Below, in pieces: positions 4,609 through 9,224 of a DNA stretch of 9,224 bases. Within the stretch, counting starts at the first letter, position 1. Every line of letters begins with the position of its first letter. The notes beneath the pieces were generated by a model. The model made no database searches. It saw only the letters and a program-made list of their open reading frames with translations, and was not told the origin of the DNA. Origin of the DNA: Desulfobacterales bacterium. Its GTDB lineage: Bacteria > Desulfobacterota > DSM-4660 > Desulfatiglandales > B25-G16. The stretch spans positions 1 through 9,224 of the forward strand of contig JABXJY010000095.1 in assembly GCA_013375385.1 (NCBI GenBank), in the 5' to 3' direction. A program made the translations under genes and the position numbers.

Positions 4609-6594
4609 TTAGACCCGAATACCGATTCGGTAGCCATCATGGACTGCGCTGGATAAGTTGCGGGGTACCAGTGCATCTCCAATGACAAAGAGCTCGATAC
4701 CCTCTGCTTGAACAGCATCTTTCAAACTGTCGTTTGCCTCTCTCTCGGTTGCAACAACACTATCACACTCTACAGGAAATCGATATCCATCGTAAGTTCT
4801 TACCATGACCTCATCGCCCTTAATCTCCTCGATATCGCAGTCATTATAGGCCGTGACCCCATTTTGCCTGAGATAGATCATGTATCGCCATTTGAAGGAT
4901 GGGTTAACGTCAAATCCGGCGCTTCTATCCTTGCCAACGATGGTTACCTTTTTCCCCTGTTTGGCCAGGAACAGGGCCACTCCAATGCCCGGCTTTCTAT
5001 TTCCCCACACTACCACCTTATCACCAACGGTGGCCTTACCACTCAGAACATCCAATACATTCACCACGTTTTCCCCGTCAAAGCCTGCGCCCTTGCCCTT
5101 TGAATAAACGGGTCCTGTGGCCAAAACTACCGTATCCGGAAGCTCATCTTGGATCAACTCTTCCGTCACCTCAGTCCCCAAATGAAAGGTCACGCCTGCC
5201 TTCTCGCATTGTGCCTTTTGATATTCGATACAGTTAAAGAGTTCCTCATCTCCATACGGAGCCTGCGAGGCCTCAATAAGGGTGCCTCCCAGCTCTTCCC
5301 TCTTCTCATACACATGCACCTCATGACCCCTTCGTGCAGCCACATAAGCACACTCCAGACCTGCTGGACCGCCACCTACGATCATAATGTTCTTTTCCTC
5401 TTCTGCAGGTCTTGGGTCGATAAACTGGGGATCCGTTTCATGCGCACACACGGGGTTGATGTAGCATGTCATGGGGGCATCCCTGAAGAGCCTGGCGAGG
5501 CAAAGATTACATGCCACGCAGTGCCTTATATCTTCCTCCCTGCCCTCTAATACCTTCTTGGGCATGAGGGGATCAGCGATCATTGACCGGCACATTTCCC
5601 AAAAATCCAGGTGACCCTCGCCAATTGCCTTGTTTGGCAGATCCGGTCTAAACAGTCTATAGGCCATCTGCACTGGAACCTTCACATGCTCCTTTGCCCG
5701 CTTAGCGAGATGGATCCACGAACCCATAGGAACGTCTCTGCTGATTACCGGCACGATGGATTCCTGCCATCCTGCGGTAACGCTAAAGAAGTCCACTCCT
5801 GCTTCCTCAGCCATTTCATAGCTAATCATGGATTCTTCAGGCGTGTTTCCACCTACATCATCCAGCAGTTCCTCGGCACAAAGTCGAATCCCTAGGGGCA
5901 CATCGCCACATACCTTCTTAACCTCTTGGATGAGCTCTACCAAAAATCTCATCCTTCCCCGTATATCCCCACCATACTCATCTGTCCGCCTATTGGTATA
6001 GCCGGATACGAAATTGGAAAGGAGATATCCCACAATCCCTGAAATCTCAACGATGTCAAATCCCGCCTTAAGCAATCTTTCGGTGGCCTCAACGTGTTCC
6101 TTGATGCACTGCTTGATGTCAGCTTTGATCATCTCCCGGACCGGCCTGAAAATCCTCAACCGCTGGGGTACATCTGATGGCCCCTGGCAGTAATCAACCT
6201 CAACCGCACCCACTCGGCCGCAGTGCATCAGCTGGCAACAGGCTACCGCCCTTTGTTCATGAATGGCATCGGCAAGCCTTTTTAGGCCAGGTATGAATTT
6301 ATCGTGCCAGGCTGCGGCCTGACCAACATATCCCTGACCTTGCCGTTTTTCATCCATGTAGACACCCTGCATAGTACATATACCGCCTACAACACCTTTG
6401 GCCCTTTCCCGCAGGTACGCTACGCCTGCATCGGTAACAAAACCATCTCTCCCGTTCAGATTGTCTTCAGTGGCAGCATATTTTATCCGGTTTGGAATAG
6501 TGAGATTGCCCAATTCAATCGGCTTGAACAGATGAGGATACCTTCTTGCCCCCGGGTATGACGAATAATCCCATTCAAACAATAGCTTACCCAT
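4609..6594 (-). CDS. FadH/old-yellow-enzyme-type iron-sulfur flavoprotein (2,4-dienoyl-CoA reductase-like)
   Basis: This 661-residue protein has the full FadH/BaiCD/trimethylamine dehydrogenase layout. An FMN TIM barrel comes first (about 20-345; LFKPIELGNLTIPNRI, YTNRRTDEYGGDIRGRMRF at 199-217). The 4Fe-4S motif C359-x2-C362-x2-C365-x11-C377 follows, then an FAD/NAD(P) region from about 402 with GGGPAG (407-412) and a late VIGDA (637-641). Relatives reduce C=C bonds of enoyl-CoAs or demethylate amines, passing electrons NAD(P)H-FAD-FeS-FMN. Tyr190 (GYLLSNF) aligns with the FadH catalytic Tyr, but the GWHE His is Gln277 (GWQES), and the Glu (FadH SEGY) or His/Asn before GYL is Val188. The second nucleotide motif is unusual (VVWGNRKPGIGVALF). 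It is the first gene of the operon, with ribosome site AAGGAGG; its stop shares a base with the next ATG. Confidence 0.85.
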   Translation of the reverse strand: MGKLLFEWDYSSYPGARRYPHLFKPIELGNLTIPNRIKYAATEDNLNGRDGFVTDAGVAYLRERAKGVVGGICTMQGVYMDEKRQGQGYVGQAAAWHDKFIPGLKRLADAIHEQRAVACCQLMHCGRVGAVEVDYCQGPSDVPQRLRIFRPVREMIKADIKQCIKEHVEATERLLKAGFDIVEISGIVGYLLSNFVSGYTNRRTDEYGGDIRGRMRFLVELIQEVKKVCGDVPLGIRLCAEELLDDVGGNTPEESMISYEMAEEAGVDFFSVTAGWQESIVPVISRDVPMGSWIHLAKRAKEHVKVPVQMAYRLFRPDLPNKAIGEGHLDFWEMCRSMIADPLMPKKVLEGREEDIRHCVACNLCLARLFRDAPMTCYINPVCAHETDPQFIDPRPAEEEKNIMIVGGGPAGLECAYVAARRGHEVHVYEKREELGGTLIEASQAPYGDEELFNCIEYQKAQCEKAGVTFHLGTEVTEELIQDELPDTVVLATGPVYSKGKGAGFDGENVVNVLDVLSGKATVGDKVVVWGNRKPGIGVALFLAKQGKKVTIVGKDRSAGFDVNPSFKWRYMIYLRQNGVTAYNDCDIEEIKGDEVMVRTYDGYRFPVECDSVVATEREANDSLKDAVQAEGIELFVIGDALVPRNLSSAVHDGYRIGIRV

Positions 6595-6655
6595 CTCTCT
6601 AGCCTCCTTTTCTTATGTCACAATCATTAATATGCACGGTATACAAGACAGAAGG

Positions 6656-6684
6656 AATATATTTAAGGCATTTTTTGATGTCAA
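6656..6684 (-). promoter_or_regulatory. Near-consensus sigma-70 promoter of the five-gene operon
   Basis: On the minus strand, TTGACA (6684-6679), a perfect -35, is followed after 17 bp by TATATT (6661-6656). Transcription would begin near 6649, giving a leader of about 55 nt before the flavoprotein ATG at 6594. A consensus promoter that also needs control usually has a repressor; the palindrome at 6702-6721 is a candidate site. Confidence 0.75.
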
Positions 6685-6701
6685 GAGATATAACAGTCGA
6701 G

Positions 6702-6721
6702 TTTCCTGAACTTCGAGGAAA
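6702..6721. promoter_or_regulatory. Inverted repeat upstream of the operon promoter
   Basis: TTTCCT (6702-6707) and AGGAAA (6716-6721) are perfect arms around 8 bp. A second interleaved near-palindrome uses TCGAGTT and AACTTCGA (from 6697 to 6716). It lies about 18 bp upstream of the -35 and could be a regulator site. It could also be a hairpin ending the mltG transcript, but no T-run follows. Confidence 0.35.
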
Positions 6722-6770
6722 ACCCGTTGTTTCTGAGCGAAAATTGGCTGGGAGCAGTGGGGTCCCTTTC

Positions 6771-7790
6771 CTACTTTTTCCTACCTGATATAGAACGGCG
6801 CCTCTTTTGGTACCTTACAACAGCCCTGTTATGTTCCTTCAAGGTGGCAGAGAAATGGTGGCTCCCATCATTTCTTGAGACAAAGTAAAGATAATCTGTT
6901 TTTGCCGGGCTTATTACTGCCATGAGGGAGTCTCTCCCAGGATTGGCTATGGGTCCGGGGGGGAGTCCAAAATTGACATAGGTATTATAAGGGCTGCGGA
7001 CATGGAGATCCTTTCTTTTCAGGTTTCCATCAAAACCCTTAAGGCCGTAGATAACAGTTGGATCACTTTCAAGCCTCATCCTCTTCTTAAGCCTGTTAAG
7101 AAAAACAGATGCAATAACAGGCCTTTCCTCGGCCAGACCGGTCTCCTTTTCCACTATGGAAGCCAGAGTTACTATCTCCAGTACAGGCATGGATGTTTTC
7201 TGACCCCTTATGAGGTCATTAAGCACATCCCAAAAGCGATTAACCATAAGGTCAATTAACTCCCGTGCACCCATATCCTTGCTTATCAAATAGGTGTCAG
7301 GAAAGAGATAGCCCTCCACGCTTGGTCCATCAATACGGTAAGAGGCTGCAAGGGTTTTTTCCCTAACCAGAGAGATAAATTCCATTTTGTTAACCAGATT
7401 CTTCTTGGCCAGTATGTCGGCAATCTGTTCGGCGGTAAGACCTTCGGGGATGGTTAAAGGGTAGGTTCTGACCGCCCCGGAAGTAAGGATGTGAAATATC
7501 CTGACCGGGGGCATTGACTGATTAAGGCTATATTCACCTGCCTTTATATCCCCTGTGCTTCCTTTCAGGAAAACCCAGAGCATAAACAGATTCTTGCCTT
7601 TGATAAGCCTTCTTCTCTCAAGTTCGGCAGCAACTGTCCTGAGGCCACTTCCTTTCTCCACTATAAAGATCTCTTCTTTCTTGTCAAATCCTGCAGGGCT
7701 AATCAGAAAATACCCAAAGTAGAGGGCCACAAATGAGAGCAGGACAAAGATCAATAGAGCCGATATAAGAATCAATCCCCTTTTTGACAT
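6771..7790 (-). CDS. mltG: Endolytic murein transglycosylase MltG (YceG)
   Basis: This 339-residue inner-membrane enzyme cleaves nascent peptidoglycan strands. One N-terminal membrane segment (about residues 4-27) anchors a periplasmic domain. Family motifs appear in order: TIPEG, EGYLFPDTY, LASIVEKET, RLESDPTVIYG, SPYNTY and GLPPGPIANPG. The catalytic Glu is the first of SIVEKE (Glu214), by comparison with E. coli MltG. ATG 7790 was chosen because it follows the upstream stop by one base (TAACATG) with GGTGAG before it; TTG and GTG further upstream would overlap the preceding gene. Length is normal, and a basic tail (KRRRSISGRKK) ends the protein. It is the last gene of the run, with 87 bp before the -35 of the next operon. 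Confidence 0.92.
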   Translation of the reverse strand: MSKRGLILISALLIFVLLSFVALYFGYFLISPAGFDKKEEIFIVEKGSGLRTVAAELERRRLIKGKNLFMLWVFLKGSTGDIKAGEYSLNQSMPPVRIFHILTSGAVRTYPLTIPEGLTAEQIADILAKKNLVNKMEFISLVREKTLAASYRIDGPSVEGYLFPDTYLISKDMGARELIDLMVNRFWDVLNDLIRGQKTSMPVLEIVTLASIVEKETGLAEERPVIASVFLNRLKKRMRLESDPTVIYGLKGFDGNLKRKDLHVRSPYNTYVNFGLPPGPIANPGRDSLMAVISPAKTDYLYFVSRNDGSHHFSATLKEHNRAVVRYQKRRRSISGRKK

Positions 7791-7791
7791 G

Positions 7792-8697
7792 TTACTCACC
7801 AATAATTCTGCTCACAAAGAGCGCCCCCGAGATGAGTAAACCCACAGATACCAGTGTTTGAATAGTCAAGGCCTGGGCCGGGATGAGGTCTTGAAAAGTG
7901 CGATATCTCCTCCACGATATTTGAATTGCCCTGCAAGCCAGGGGAAAGGCCCCCACCGATATTATAACAAGCAAAGGAAGACCAATCGAATAGATAAGGG
8001 CGATAATGGCCAGAAACGGTAGAACCATTATCAGGCAGTACAAAGAGCGAGCCCTGTTGAGGCCGAGCCTAACAACCAGGTTTCTTTTGTTAGCCTCCCG
8101 GTCTGCCCGATAATCTGGAAACTCGTTTATCCAGATTACAGCCATTATAAGAAAGCCATTAGGAACGCCCAGCACGAAGGCAGACCAGGAAAGGCTGCCA
8201 GTAATAACATAATAGGTTCCCAGGGTTATGAAGGGGCCAAAGGCGAAAAATATCAGTGGCTCGCCCAGGCCGCGGGACATGAGTTTAAGCGGTGGGCTCG
8301 AGTAGGTCCAACCAGCCAAAAGTCCGAAAAGACCAATCAATAAGACATAGGGCCTACCCCAGAAGGTAAACCAGATTCCACATGCAACCCCAATGGAAAA
8401 GAATAGCATAGATAAAACAAGGACAGTATTGGGGTGTATCTCATTTTCCTGAATCACCCTGCTTCCGCCGCTGAATGGTGTAAGCCTCCTGTTGATAGGG
8501 TCACTGCCTGAGGCATCATGGTAGTCGTTTAGCAGATTTGAGCCCAGATGGAGTGCCCCGAGGCCTACCAGGGCCATGACAAAAGGAAGAAGAGAAAATG
8601 ATCCTCTTTGAAACACAAAGGCAGAGGCAGTAAGTAATGGTATTATTGAACCCGCCAGAAATGGGAGCCTCAGGGCCTTGAGGTATGTTTTAACCAT
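7792..8697 (-). CDS. UbiA-family prenyltransferase, MenA-like
   Basis: This 301-residue integral membrane protein has about eight or nine hydrophobic segments. Its first Asp-rich motif is NDYHD (57-61), in GSNLLNDYHDASGSD, followed by FSGGSRV, which is typical of 1,4-dihydroxy-2-naphthoate prenyltransferases. The second motif is NEFPDYRAD (191-199), then REANKRNLVVRLG. The enzyme would attach a polyprenyl chain to an aromatic quinone precursor using Mg2+, as in menaquinone synthesis. I do not assign menA outright, because no other men gene is visible and UbiA paralogs are frequent. Its start overlaps the upstream stop by 8 bp and its end is one base from the mltG start, so all three genes are probably translated from one mRNA. 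Confidence 0.8.
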   Translation of the reverse strand: MVKTYLKALRLPFLAGSIIPLLTASAFVFQRGSFSLLPFVMALVGLGALHLGSNLLNDYHDASGSDPINRRLTPFSGGSRVIQENEIHPNTVLVLSMLFFSIGVACGIWFTFWGRPYVLLIGLFGLLAGWTYSSPPLKLMSRGLGEPLIFFAFGPFITLGTYYVITGSLSWSAFVLGVPNGFLIMAVIWINEFPDYRADREANKRNLVVRLGLNRARSLYCLIMVLPFLAIIALIYSIGLPLLVIISVGAFPLACRAIQISWRRYRTFQDLIPAQALTIQTLVSVGLLISGALFVSRIIGE

Positions 8698-9224
8698 ACT
8701 GTTCCCTATTCAGGTTCTCAAGGGGACAGTTAGAACACAGAGGCCTTCGCCTGCAAAAATCCTTCCCTGTCTTTACGATCAAGGCGTGAAACTCTTTGAA
8801 AAGCTCCACTTCATGAGGGAGATTATCCATAAGAAACAGCTGCACATCATTGTATCCTGCCTCTTCTTGGATGAGGCCGTGCCTTGCTAAAATCCTGTGG
8901 GTATATGTGTCAACAACAAAAAGCGGCCTTCCAGCTCCATAGAGTATGATGCTATCCGCTGTTTCCAATCCGATCCCCTTTACAGACAAAAGCCCTTTGC
9001 GAACGGTATCAGTATCGGGAGAAAAAAGTTTGTCCATATCCCCGTTGTATTCATTCCCAATAAATTTGATAAGGTTCTTCAGGCGCTTGGCCTTAAGATT
9101 ATAGTATCCGGCAGGCCTGATGTATCCAGCCAGGATAGATGCAGGCACCTCTCCGAGCCCTCTTGCAGACAACAGATCTCTTTCCTTCAGATTCTGGATC
9201 GCCTTTTCCACATTATTCCAGCTG
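8690..9224 (-). CDS. Endonuclease III-family DNA glycosylase, 5'-truncated by the window edge
   Basis: 177 residues are visible; the reading frame is open to the right edge (SWNNVEKAIQNLK), so an apparent GTG start at 9211 is not the real one. The helix-hairpin-helix is LLSVKGIGLETADS (78-91), and the catalytic Asp is Asp105 in LFVVDTYTHRIL, together the HhH-GPD signature. The protein would remove damaged bases in base-excision repair. At the position of the endonuclease III lyase Lys (GVGRKTA) it has GLETA, as in MagIII-like monofunctional glycosylases. The C-terminal cluster region has only Cys157, Cys163 and Cys166 (CRRRPLCSNC) and no fourth Cys before the end, so a normal 4Fe-4S cluster is doubtful. 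Stop overlaps the prenyltransferase start. Confidence 0.85.
   Translation of the reverse strand, partial: SWNNVEKAIQNLKERDLLSARGLGEVPASILAGYIRPAGYYNLKAKRLKNLIKFIGNEYNGDMDKLFSPDTDTVRKGLLSVKGIGLETADSIILYGAGRPLFVVDTYTHRILARHGLIQEEAGYNDVQLFLMDNLPHEVELFKEFHALIVKTGKDFCRRRPLCSNCPLENLNREQYG

Noticed and set aside
4595..4609. ATG 4609 as start of the ATC-hydrolase-like gene
   Set aside because: It overlaps the upstream stop but has no ribosome site, while AGGAGG directly precedes ATG 4594.
4708..5550. Several plus-strand open frames opposite the flavoprotein
   Set aside because: The minus-strand frame encodes a complete recognisable 661-residue enzyme; the others are antisense artefacts.
7791..7802. 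TTG 7802 or GTG 7799 as start of mltG
   Set aside because: ATG 7790 has GGTGAG at good spacing and lies one base after the upstream stop.

Overview
The window looks like chromosomal DNA from an anaerobic, environmental bacterium, most likely a Desulfobacterota (former Deltaproteobacteria) lineage. The reasons are the FadH/old-yellow-enzyme-type iron-sulfur flavoprotein in a run with a small ferredoxin and a methylmalonyl-CoA-epimerase-like protein, a plant-type DapB, a MenA-like prenyltransferase, moderate GC, and short mobile palindromes of a kind common in such genomes. The assignment is an inference from gene content and was not tested by a database search.

Left end (1-1560), accessory. 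Bases 1 to about 490 read, on the minus strand, as the 5' part of a group II intron: start-like GTACGCCCGGC, then the domain I signatures GAACCGCGAGGG, CTGAAGGAAGCC and GACGAACAGAAAC. Its reverse transcriptase would lie off the left edge. At least six palindromic repeats sit within it, two of one family. A stem-loop (497-551) lies just outside the intron 5' end. Next comes a type II toxin-antitoxin pair (ParD-like antitoxin 653-871, RelE/ParE-like toxin 878-1159) behind a near-consensus promoter, a small palindromic spacer, a 58-residue zinc-ribbon-like peptide (1265-1441), and an intergenic stretch with two hairpins and a possible promoter.

Middle (1562-6770). A plus-strand HD-domain phosphohydrolase resembling class I cyclic-nucleotide phosphodiesterases (1562-2488) converges on a minus-strand five-gene run. 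In transcription order that run is a 661-residue FadH-like flavoprotein, a protein resembling the L-2-amino-thiazoline-4-carboxylate hydrolase family, a two-cluster ferredoxin, a VOC/methylmalonyl-CoA-epimerase-like protein, and a DapB-like reductase. It is driven by a TTGACA-17 bp-TATATT promoter at 6656-6684. The genes are tightly spaced and probably form one operon. Its flavoprotein and VOC protein both lack residues that are standard in their best-known relatives, so together they may carry out an uncharacterised anaerobic redox pathway. This is the best candidate in the window for something undescribed.

Right end (6771-9224), housekeeping, minus strand. An endonuclease III-family glycosylase (cut by the right edge), a MenA-like UbiA prenyltransferase and MltG (endolytic transglycosylase) overlap or nearly touch, so they are probably co-transcribed.
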